From assembly GCA_900114805.1 (NCBI GenBank), contig FOZN01000002.1:310001-374000 (forward strand): a DNA stretch of 64,000 nt. Direction: 5' to 3'. This document shows, in pieces, positions 42,481 to 49,349 of this stretch. The notes under the pieces are model-generated. The model did no database searches. It worked only from the letters and a program-made list of their open reading frames with translations, and was not told the DNA's origin. How positions within the stretch are numbered: the first letter of the stretch is position 1; the number at the start of each line of letters is the position of its first letter. The position numbers were made by a program, and so were the translations under genes. This DNA is from Agrococcus baldri. Lineage in GTDB: Bacteria > Actinomycetota > Actinomycetes > Actinomycetales > Microbacteriaceae.

Positions 42481-43200
42481 ATGCGCATCCGCAACGTCGT
42501 CCAGCTCCACACCGTCAACAAGCTGCAGGCCTTCGGCTGGCCGCTCATCATCATGAGCCTGTCGCTCACCCTCGTGCTCGTCATCGGCGCGCTCATCGTG
42601 AACGTCGGCGGCGCCGGGGCCCGCGAGGGCATGAACCAGGGCATGCAGTACAGCGGCGCGATCTTCGCGCTGCTGGGGCCGCTGATCGGCTTCGGCTTCA
42701 CGGCGATGGGGCAGTACTTCCCGCTCGCGCTGGGCTTCGGCCTCACCCGCCGCGAGTTCGCGGCCGGCACCCTGCTGGTCTTCCTCGGCAACGCGCTGTT
42801 CTACGCCGTGATCGTCACGATCGGCAAGGTGATCGAGGTCGCCACCGGCGGCTTCGGCCTGAGCGTGCGCTTCTTCGACGTGGTCTACACGGGCCTGGGC
42901 GAGTGGTGGCAGACGCTCATCCAGACCTTCCTGCTGATCTTCATGGTGATGCTCGTGGGCGCCGCGATCACCACCGCGTTCCACCGCTGGGGGCAGTCGT
43001 TCCTGTGGATCTTCTGGATCGCGCTGGCGCTGCTCATCCTGCCGGTGGTGGCCGGCTTCCTGCTCTCGGAGGACTTCCGCGCCTTCGCCGGCCAGGTCGG
43101 CGCCATGGGGTGGGTGCCGTGGATGGGCGTCATCCTGGGCTTCGCCGTGGTGGGCGGCGGTACCTGGCTCGCACTCGTGCGCCGCGCCCAGGCCCGGTAG
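42481..43200 (+). CDS. ABC transporter permease of the GntR operon
   Basis: A 239-residue membrane protein with six hydrophobic segments, including FGWPLIIMSLSLTLVLVIGA and QTLIQTFLLIFMVMLVGAAI. It has no EAA importer motif, which suits an ABC-2-type exporter. Ribosome site GAGAGGAGTCGTC before ATG 42481. A 15-bp hairpin follows 37 bp after the stop. Confidence 0.8.
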   Translation: MRIRNVVQLHTVNKLQAFGWPLIIMSLSLTLVLVIGALIVNVGGAGAREGMNQGMQYSGAIFALLGPLIGFGFTAMGQYFPLALGFGLTRREFAAGTLLVFLGNALFYAVIVTIGKVIEVATGGFGLSVRFFDVVYTGLGEWWQTLIQTFLLIFMVMLVGAAITTAFHRWGQSFLWIFWIALALLILPVVAGFLLSEDFRAFAGQVGAMGWVPWMGVILGFAVVGGGTWLALVRRAQAR

Positions 43201-43236
43201 CCCGCCTGCGGCACCCGCCGCATCCGCCACCACGAC

Positions 43237-43271
43237 CAGCGGCGGCCGCCCCTCTCGGGCGGCCGCCGCTG
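43237..43271. terminator. Bidirectional terminator, 15-bp stem
   Basis: The arms at 43237-43251 (CAGCGGCGGCCGCCC) and 43257-43271 are perfect complements around the loop CTCTC. It lies between the ABC operon and the convergent acidic-protein gene. Confidence 0.8.
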
Positions 43272-43282
43272 TCGTGCTGCCG

Positions 43283-43630
43283 TCAGCGCTCTGCGTCGCG
43301 CTCGTCGCCGTGCGCCGAGGCGCCGGTGCCGCGCTCGGGCGACTCCGAGGGGCCCGCCGACTCCGGCGCTCCGCCAAGACCCTCGCGGGGCGATTCGGCC
43401 TCGCGCACCGCCGAGCCGCTCGCTGCCGACGAGCCCAGTCCGTCGACCGGCGAGTCGGCCTCGTGCACGGGCGCGCCGCCGGCGGCGGATGCGCCGAGGC
43501 CCTCGGCAGGCGACGAGCGGATGTGCTCCTGCACCTGCGGGTCATCGACCTCACCGTCGGGGTGCACCGGCCGGGCGCTCTCGGGTGCCTCGTCCTCGTG
43601 CTCGCCGGGCTCTGATGTGTGGTGGTTCAT
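43283..43630 (-). CDS. Acidic low-complexity protein A with 20-residue repeats
   Basis: The 115-residue protein starts MNHHTSEPGEHEDEAPESAR. After a conserved ARPVHPDGEVDDP (19-31) come repeats: SPAEGLGASAAGGAPVHEAD (40-59), SPVDGLGSSAASGSAVREAE (60-79) and a partial third from residue 80. It is strongly acidic, with no Cys, no membrane segment and no signal peptide, and is probably disordered. GGAGGAGCAG before the ATG is identical to the leader of the neighbouring paralogue at 44060. Function unknown. Confidence 0.65.
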   Translation of the reverse strand: MNHHTSEPGEHEDEAPESARPVHPDGEVDDPQVQEHIRSSPAEGLGASAAGGAPVHEADSPVDGLGSSAASGSAVREAESPREGLGGAPESAGPSESPERGTGASAHGDERDAER

Positions 43631-43757
43631 CTGCTCCTCCGCTCCTGCGCGATGCGCGCACGCCGTCGTGCCTGTGCCGTCATCCTGCCCGGGGCGCGCC
43701 AACTACTCCACCCTGGATCTCCTGGGAATCGGCGCACCGAGCGCGCCGGCCCCGCGA

Positions 43758-44060
43758 TCAGGAGCCCGCGCCCTCGACCGGTGAGCCGCTGCCGGCGACC
43801 GGATCGCCCGCGGCGCCGTCCACCGGCTCGGAGGCGCCCTGCGGGGAGGCGCCGTCGAGCGCATCGGTGGCGTCCTGCGCCTCGGCGGCGATCTGCTCGG
43901 CGCCGCCGTCGTGCTCGGCGCCGGTGGTGCCGCCGTGCTGCGGGCTGCCCTCCGGGACGCCGACGTCGTCGACCGGCTCGTCGACCTGGCCGTCGGGATG
44001 CACGGGCCGCGCGTGCTCGGGCACGGCGGCCTCCTCGAAGTCGTGCGAAGTGTCGGACAT
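43758..44060 (-). CDS. Acidic low-complexity protein B, paralogue of A
   Basis: The 100-residue product begins MSDTSHDFEEAAVPEHARPV. HARPVHPDGQVDEPVDDVGV (about 16-35) matches the ARPVHPDGEVDDP block of protein A. The rest is Ala/Gly/Asp/Glu-rich (DGGAEQIAAEAQDATDALDG). The ribosome site GGAGGAGCAG and the first bases of the leader match those of gene A, which supports real translation of both and a tandem duplication. Probably disordered; role unknown. Confidence 0.65.
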   Translation of the reverse strand: MSDTSHDFEEAAVPEHARPVHPDGQVDEPVDDVGVPEGSPQHGGTTGAEHDGGAEQIAAEAQDATDALDGASPQGASEPVDGAAGDPVAGSGSPVEGAGS

Positions 44061-44216
44061 CTGCTCCTCCGATCGTCTCGCGGTGGGCACCGGTGGGCGC
44101 CGCTGGCTCCGCGGGGTCTCCCCACTCGCATTGTGGCGCGCCTCGTCGCCCAGCTGTACCCCGCACTTCTGCGACGCGCATCGTCGGCGGCCGCGCTCGT
44201 CTGCGAGGATCGTCGG

Positions 44217-45281
44217 GTGCAGACGCTCCACGACCCGGCCATCCGCGGCTTCGCCTCCGACAACTACTCCGGCGTGCACCCCGAGGTGCTCGCGGCCATC
44301 GCCGCCGCCAACGAGGGCCACCAGACCGCCTACGGCGCCGACGACTACACCGCCCGCCTGCAGCAGGTGGTGCACGGCCACTTCGGCGAGCAGGCCGAGG
44401 CGTTCCCGGTCTTCAACGGCACGGGCGCGAACGTCGTTGCGCTGCAGTCGCTGCTGCCCCGCTGGGGCGCCGTGGTCGCGGCGAAGAGCGCCCACATCAA
44501 CGTCGACGAAGGCGGCGCGCCCGAGCGGGTCGGCGGCATGAAGCTGCTCACGGTGCCAACACCCGACGGCAAGCTCACCCCCGAGCTGATCGACCAGGAG
44601 GCCTGGGGCTACGGCGACGAGCACCGAGCGCAGCCGCTCGCGGTCTCCATCACGCAGTCGACCGAGCTCGGCACCCTCTACACAGCGGAGGAGATCCGCG
44701 CGATCGCCGACCACGCGCACGCCAAGGGCATGCTGCTGCACGTCGACGGCGCCCGGCTCTCGAACGCGGCGGTCTCGCTCGGCCAGCCGTTCCGCGCGTT
44801 CACGACGGATGCGGGGGTCGACATCCTCTCGCTCGGCGGCACGAAGAACGGGGCGATGGGCGCCGAGGCCGTCGTCGTCCTCTCGGAGGGCGCCGGCGAC
44901 GGCCTCGTCTACCTGCGCAAGCTGAACATGCAGCTGGCGTCGAAGATGCGCTTCATCTCGGCGCAGCTGATCGCGCTGTTCGAGGGTGAGCTGTGGCGCG
45001 AGAACGCCAGCCACGCCAACGCGATGGCGGCGCGGCTGCGCGCCGCGGTCGAGCCCCTCGAGGGCGTCGGCTTCGCCTACCCGACGCAGTCGAACGGCGT
45101 CTTCGCCCGACTGCCCGAAGGCGTGGCCGACCGCGTCCGTGACGCCTTCTTCTTCTACGACTGGGACGCATCCGCCCGGGAAGTGCGATGGATGTGCACC
45201 TGGGACACCACGGAGGGCGACGTGGATGCGTTCGCCGCCGCCGTGCGGGAGGCGGTCGGCGCGCCGCAGCTCGCCGAGTAG
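44217..45281 (+). CDS. Threonine aldolase / beta-eliminating lyase
   Basis: A 354-residue fold-type I PLP enzyme starting at GTG 44217 (MQTLHDPAIRGFASDNYSGV). Key stretches: FPVFNGTGANVVALQSLLPR, LHVDGARLSNAAVSLGQPFR with the PLP Asp, and the Schiff-base Lys in ILSLGGTKNGAMGAEAVVVL. Low-specificity threonine aldolases cleave threonine or allo-threonine to glycine and acetaldehyde. It stands alone, divergent from the acidic-protein genes. Confidence 0.88.
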   Translation: MQTLHDPAIRGFASDNYSGVHPEVLAAIAAANEGHQTAYGADDYTARLQQVVHGHFGEQAEAFPVFNGTGANVVALQSLLPRWGAVVAAKSAHINVDEGGAPERVGGMKLLTVPTPDGKLTPELIDQEAWGYGDEHRAQPLAVSITQSTELGTLYTAEEIRAIADHAHAKGMLLHVDGARLSNAAVSLGQPFRAFTTDAGVDILSLGGTKNGAMGAEAVVVLSEGAGDGLVYLRKLNMQLASKMRFISAQLIALFEGELWRENASHANAMAARLRAAVEPLEGVGFAYPTQSNGVFARLPEGVADRVRDAFFFYDWDASAREVRWMCTWDTTEGDVDAFAAAVREAVGAPQLAE

Positions 45282-45306
45282 CCCCCAGCCGCCCAGATCG
45301 ACACGC

Positions 45307-45321
45307 TTGCCAATCTGGCAA
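45307..45321. promoter_or_regulatory. Operator-like dyad before the 45343 operon
   Basis: TTGCCA-ATC-TGGCAA is a perfect inverted repeat 21 bp upstream of the first ATG of a three-gene unit whose last gene encodes a winged-helix regulator. It overlaps the likely -35 (TTGCCA or TTGCCAAT), while CATAGACT nearby can serve as -10. Autorepression is the simple model. Confidence 0.55.
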
Positions 45322-45342
45322 CTCATGCATAGACTTGCCGGC

Positions 45343-45711
45343 ATGGAAAACAACTTCGGTTCGGGCGAGCGCGATGACTCGGGGGCGCGGCTCACGGCCG
45401 ACGATGCGCGCGCCGCCCTCGAGGGACTCGACGGCGACGGCGCCGCGCTCGCTGAGCGCATCGTGACGCCGGCCTGGTACCACCCGATCCTCGGCGGTCT
45501 GGTCGCGGCGATCGTCGTCGCGACGGCACTGCCGGGCGCCGCCTCCCCGATCCTGCTGGCACTGGGCCTGATCGGCATGGTGCTGCTCGCGCTCGCGTAC
45601 CGGCGGCGCTACGGCGTGCTCACGACGCAGCCCGCCGGTCCGCGCAGCCGACGACTGCTGGCGGCTGCCGTGGCGGTGCTGATGGCTGGCATGGCCGGCA
45701 GCTGGTCGTGA
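45343..45711 (+). CDS. Small membrane protein, first gene of a regulator operon
   Basis: The 122-residue product starts MENNFGSGERDDSGARLTAD. An acidic cytoplasmic part of about 40 residues precedes the hydrophobic segments HPILGGLVAAIVVATALPGA and SPILLALGLIGMVLLALAYR, then a basic loop and a third segment at the C-terminus. Its stop overlaps the GTG of the next gene (GTGA). Function unknown; the operon context suggests a membrane sensor or the regulated activity. Confidence 0.7.
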   Translation: MENNFGSGERDDSGARLTADDARAALEGLDGDGAALAERIVTPAWYHPILGGLVAAIVVATALPGAASPILLALGLIGMVLLALAYRRRYGVLTTQPAGPRSRRLLAAAVAVLMAGMAGSWS

Positions 45712-45842
45712 AGCTCGCCGAGCTGCCGGTGTGGTGGATGCTTGCGCCGGCGCTGCTCGCGATGGTGCTGACCGTGGTGCTCGGGCGGCGCTACGACGCG
45801 GCCCTCCGCGGCGAGATCCGCGGAGACGGCGCGCGGGCATGA
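45708..45842 (+). CDS. 44-residue membrane peptide, middle gene of coupled operon
   Basis: Starting at GTG 45708, it reads MKLAELPVWWMLAPALLAMV and then LTVVLGRRYDAALRGE to a basic tail: one hydrophobic helix. The start overlaps the previous stop (GTGA) and the stop overlaps the next start (ATGA), so all three genes are translationally linked. This double overlap is the main evidence that it is real. Function unknown. Confidence 0.65.
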   Translation: MKLAELPVWWMLAPALLAMVLTVVLGRRYDAALRGEIRGDGARA

Positions 45843-46162
45843 GAGCCAAGGCTGCGCCCGCGTTCAGCGAGGTGATCCACTCCCCCGTCCGGCTGCGCAT
45901 CTGCGGGCTGCTGCGACGCGGGACCGAGCTCGAGTTCGCGGTGCTGCGCGACACCCTGGGCGTCGCCGATGCGAACCTGTCGAAGAACCTCAAGGTGCTC
46001 TCCGATGCAGGGCTCGTGGAGGTGCGCAAGGAGCGCTCCCCGAGCCGTGACGACGCCCGGCGGCTCACCTGGGTCGCCCTCACCCCATCCGGAGCGTCGG
46101 CCGTCGAGGGTCACCTGGCGGCGCTCACGCAGATCGCAGACGGCGCGACCACCGACGGCTGA
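45839..46162 (+). CDS. Winged-helix transcriptional regulator
   Basis: A 107-residue protein of the MarR/ArsR-like winged-helix group: FSEVIHSPVRLRICGLLRRG, then LRDTLGVADANLSKNLKVLS and DAGLVEVRKERSPSRDDARR leading into the wing (LTWVALTPSG). It lacks metal ligands. Coupled by ATGA to the 44-residue membrane peptide. It likely represses its own operon through the TTGCCA-N3-TGGCAA dyad. Confidence 0.85.
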   Translation: MRAKAAPAFSEVIHSPVRLRICGLLRRGTELEFAVLRDTLGVADANLSKNLKVLSDAGLVEVRKERSPSRDDARRLTWVALTPSGASAVEGHLAALTQIADGATTDG

Positions 46163-46201
46163 GGATGCGGCCGCGTCGGCGGCCCGTGGGACGCTGTCCG
46201 C

Positions 46202-46885
46202 ATGGCGACCAAGCGCGCGAACGCGGAGACCCGACCGGGCACGCCCGGCGGCAGCGCCGACCGCCCCGCAGTCTTCTTCCGCGACGCCGACGAGTTCCGG
46301 GCATGGCTCGAGGTCAACCACGACAGCGCGAGCGAGCTCTGGATGGGCCTCAACGCCAAGCACGTCGAGCCGCGCGGCCTCACCTGGGCCGAGGCGGTGC
46401 CCGAGGCGCTCTGCTTCGGCTGGATCGACTCGCTCTCGCAGAAGATCGACGACCACAGCCGCCGCCAGCGCTGGACGCCCCGCAAGCGCACCTCGGTCTG
46501 GTCGGCCGTGAACATCGCCCACGTCAAGCGCTTGACGGATGAGGGGCGGATGCGGCCGGCCGGCCTGGCCGCGTTCGAGGCGCGACCCGCCGGCACCGGC
46601 GCCGGCTACTCGTACGAGACCGCGCCGACGGCGCTGCCGCCCGAGCTGCAGCGGCACGTCGAGGCGTCGCCGTCGGCGCAGGCGTTCCTCGCCGAGGCCA
46701 CGGCGAGCTACCGCAGGGCGGCCATCAGCTGGGTGCTGGGCGCCAAGCGCGAGACCACCCGCGAGCAGCGTGCGAAGCAGCTCGCCGACGACTCAGCCGC
46801 CGGCCGCCTCATCCCGCCGCAGCGCTACGGCGAGACGCCGAAGTGGGTGGAGCGCGCCGCCGTAGCCGCTGCACGAGCGCGCTGA
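46202..46885 (+). CDS. YdeI/OmpD-associated family protein
   Basis: The 227-residue protein has the family core: FFRDADEFRAWLEVNHDSAS, GLTWAEAVPEALCFGWIDSL, then KIDDHSRRQRWTPRKRTSVW and RLTDEGRMRPAGLAAFE. The C-terminal part (ASYRRAAISWVLGAKRETTR) is the usual helical YdeI tail, ending in YGETPKWVE. E. coli YdeI is linked to cationic-peptide resistance; the biochemical role is unknown. Convergent with the Pcp-SRPBCC gene, with stops almost touching. Confidence 0.85.
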   Translation: MATKRANAETRPGTPGGSADRPAVFFRDADEFRAWLEVNHDSASELWMGLNAKHVEPRGLTWAEAVPEALCFGWIDSLSQKIDDHSRRQRWTPRKRTSVWSAVNIAHVKRLTDEGRMRPAGLAAFEARPAGTGAGYSYETAPTALPPELQRHVEASPSAQAFLAEATASYRRAAISWVLGAKRETTREQRAKQLADDSAAGRLIPPQRYGETPKWVERAAVAAARAR

Positions 46886-46886
46886 G

Positions 46887-48074
46887 CTACCGCGCGAGGT
46901 GGCGTGCCAGGTTCGCGAGCGACGAACCGAGCCCGAGCTCGTGATCCGACTGCGAGATGCCGGCCGGCACATCCGTCGCGGCAACCGTCACGCGGGTGCC
47001 AGCCTCGACCGGCTCGAGCCGCCACGTCATGCGCATCTCGCCGCGGAAGCGCTCCTCGCCCGAATCGAACGTCACCGTCTGCTCGACCCGCGAGCCGGGC
47101 ACGAGCTCGACGAACCGCACCTGCGAGACGTCGGTCGTGGCATCGGTCTTCGTGTCGGCCGGATCGGCGAAGCGCAACACGGCGCGGAACCCGCCGCCCT
47201 CGCGCGCATCCATGTGCTCGATCGTGCCGGTCGCGCCTTCCGGCGGCAGCCACGCCGCGAGCGCGACGGGGTCGAGCAGCGCCTCGTAGACCACCTCCGG
47301 CGCCGCGTCGATCACGGTCGACGCCCGGTCGACGCGACCCGTCTCGCGCGTCGATGCCCGCTGCGCGTCGCCGCTCGCGACCGCCCGCACCATGGCGGCC
47401 AGCCCCAGGGCGAGGTCGTCGAAGGTGAGCGCCTCGCCGTCGTGCGTGAGGGCGGATGCGTCCCTCGACGCATCCGTGCCCGTCTCGGTCGCGAGAGCCG
47501 AGCGCGCGGCAGGGGCATCGGTCTCCGCGCCGACCGTGGCGGTGCCGCTCGAGCGCACCGCGGGCACGTGCACGAAGCCGCCGGGGATCGGGGCGCCGTC
47601 GCGCCGCAGCCCCGCGACCAGGTAGGCGACGTGGTTGCAGAGGAACCGGCCGGCATCCTCGCTGGCATCGGCGGGCAGGCCGACGGCGAGCACCGCGCTC
47701 GCGAGCGCATCGGCGTCGAACGCCGACTCGCGTCGCGCCGGGCCTTCCGGGTCGATCACGGTGCCGCGCGGCTGGTCGCCGCCGTTGTCGGGGATGCGCG
47801 CGTCATCCGCGTTCACCGCCCATCGCTCCGGCGTGATCGCCGATCGGCTGCCGGCCTCCCCGACCGCCAGCACCGCATCCGGAGCGTGCTCGTCGACGAG
47901 CGCCGTCAGCGCCGGTCCGGCGGCGGCGAACGCGACCGGGAGCACGCCCGTGACCAGCTCGACGCCTGCCTGCGGGTCGGCCGCCCACGCATCCGCAAGC
48001 CGCCGCACCGCTTCGTGGCTGGCATTCTCGGGATCCCCGCCGAACGGCTCGAAGCCGGTCACCAGCATCTTCAT
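46887..48074 (-). CDS. Pyroglutamyl-peptidase I fused to an SRPBCC (AHSA1-like) domain
   Basis: A single 395-residue frame. N-terminal part (1-175) is a C15 peptidase: MKMLVTGFEPFGGDPENASH, Glu83 in GEAGSRSAITPERWAVNADD, Cys146 in AGRFLCNHVAYL and His169 in GGFVHVPAV, that is the complete Glu-Cys-His triad at almost canonical positions. A linker of about 65 residues follows. The C-terminal part (about 245-395) is an SRPBCC domain: STVIDAAPEVVYEALLDPVA, AWLPPEGATGTIEHMDAREG, MTWRLEPVEAGTRVTVAATD. The peptidase removes N-terminal pyroglutamate. ATG 48074 is preferred over 48083 because of GGAG 4 nt upstream. No frameshift separates the two parts. Confidence 0.8.
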   Translation of the reverse strand: MKMLVTGFEPFGGDPENASHEAVRRLADAWAADPQAGVELVTGVLPVAFAAAGPALTALVDEHAPDAVLAVGEAGSRSAITPERWAVNADDARIPDNGGDQPRGTVIDPEGPARRESAFDADALASAVLAVGLPADASEDAGRFLCNHVAYLVAGLRRDGAPIPGGFVHVPAVRSSGTATVGAETDAPAARSALATETGTDASRDASALTHDGEALTFDDLALGLAAMVRAVASGDAQRASTRETGRVDRASTVIDAAPEVVYEALLDPVALAAWLPPEGATGTIEHMDAREGGGFRAVLRFADPADTKTDATTDVSQVRFVELVPGSRVEQTVTFDSGEERFRGEMRMTWRLEPVEAGTRVTVAATDVPAGISQSDHELGLGSSLANLARHLAR

Positions 48075-48131
48075 GCGCTCCATCCTGCACCCGCGCGATC
48101 ACAGGCGCCTGCGAGGCGGCAAGATGGTCGC

Positions 48132-49166
48132 GTGACAGTGGCAGGCTTCGACATCGGTGGCACCAAGATCGCCGGGGTGGCCCTCGCCGCGCCCAGCGCC
48201 GGCGCCGACCGCCACACGCTCGCCGACGTGCTCGTGCGCAGCCACCGGCCGCACAGCATCCACGGGCCGGAGTCGCTCGTCGACGCCGTCGCGGCCAACG
48301 TGCGCGAGCTCGGCGAGCAGCTCGCCGCCGACGGCCACCCGCCGATCAGCGCGGTCGGGCTCGCGCTCGCCGCGTGGATGACGCGCGATCGGGAGACGGT
48401 CATCTGGGCCGCGCACCTGGGCGTGCGGAACGCGCCCGTGAAGGCCATGCTCGAGCAGCGACTCGGGCTGCCGATCGTGCTCGACAACGATGCCGACGGC
48501 TACCTGCTCGGCGAGGACGCCATGGGTGCGGCGGCGGATGCGTCCACGTCGATCCTGATCGCGCTCGGCACCGGGGTCGGGGGCGCGTACGTCGCCGACG
48601 GGCGGCCGCTCATCGGCGCCAACGGGCTGGGCGCCGAGCTCGGCCACGTCACCATCGACGAGGAGGGTCCGCGCTGCTCGTGCGAGGCCTACGGCTGCCT
48701 GGAGGCGTTCGCGGGCGGCAATGCGCTCGCGCGCGAAGCCGCGGGGGTGCCGGCCGCGGTGGCGCTCGCGCGGGGGGCCGCGGGGGTGGCGGCCGCGGTG
48801 GCGCTGGCCAAGGAGGCCGCCGCAGCGTCAGCGCCGGCGGCGCCCGCGACCGACGTCGCTCCGCGAGCCGAGCACCTCGCGGCTGCCGCCCGCGCGGGCG
48901 ATGCAGCGGCGATCGGCGTGATGGAGGGTGCGGGTCGGGCGGTCGCGGCCGGGCTGCGGCGCCTGCTGCCGGCGTTCGACCCAGAGGTCGTCGTGCTGGG
49001 CGGCACCGTGATGCTCTCCTGCGCCGACCTGCTGCTGCCGGTGATCGAGCGCGAGCTCGCCGAGCACGCGCCGCTGCAGGGCGTGCCGCAGCCGCGGCGG
49101 CTGGTGCTCGCGCAGCTCGGCGGCCACGCGGCCGCGATCGGCGCGGCGGTGCTCGCCGCGCGCTGA
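48132..49166 (+). CDS. ROK-family sugar kinase
   Basis: The 344-residue protein starts at GTG 48132 with the ATP phosphate loop VTVAGFDIGGTKIAGVALAA. LDNDADGYLLGEDAMGAAAD contains the catalytic Asp, GAELGHVTID the zinc His, and CSCEAYGCLEAFAGG the ROK Cys-x-Cys-x4-Cys zinc site. An Ala-rich insert follows with a 13-residue tandem repeat (AREAAGVPAAVAL then ARGAAGVAAAVAL). Substrates of ROK kinases include glucose, fructose and ManNAc; not decided here. Confidence 0.87.
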   Translation: MTVAGFDIGGTKIAGVALAAPSAGADRHTLADVLVRSHRPHSIHGPESLVDAVAANVRELGEQLAADGHPPISAVGLALAAWMTRDRETVIWAAHLGVRNAPVKAMLEQRLGLPIVLDNDADGYLLGEDAMGAAADASTSILIALGTGVGGAYVADGRPLIGANGLGAELGHVTIDEEGPRCSCEAYGCLEAFAGGNALAREAAGVPAAVALARGAAGVAAAVALAKEAAAASAPAAPATDVAPRAEHLAAAARAGDAAAIGVMEGAGRAVAAGLRRLLPAFDPEVVVLGGTVMLSCADLLLPVIERELAEHAPLQGVPQPRRLVLAQLGGHAAAIGAAVLAAR

Positions 49167-49295
49167 CCCGCGCCCGATCATCGCCACTCCAGGGGAAGTG
49201 GGTCGCTATCGGTCGTATCGCGCCGGCGGACGCGACGATTGGTGACCCATTTTCATGGAGCGGACGCCTCGCGCAGCGCGACGGGCGCGGCAACG

Positions 49296-49333
49296 CGAGA
49301 GCGCCGCCCCGGCGTACCGGAACGGCGCTCTCG
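49296..49333 (-). terminator. Terminator of the DEAD-box helicase
   Basis: CGAGAGCGCCG (49296-49306) and CGGCGCTCTCG (49323-49333) are perfect 11-bp arms; inside, CCGG-CGTA-CCGG makes a second stem. It lies 17 bp past the helicase stop on the leftward strand. The interval back to 49167 holds no gene that I can see. Confidence 0.75.
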
Positions 49334-49349
49334 AAAGGCGGGGCGGGAT

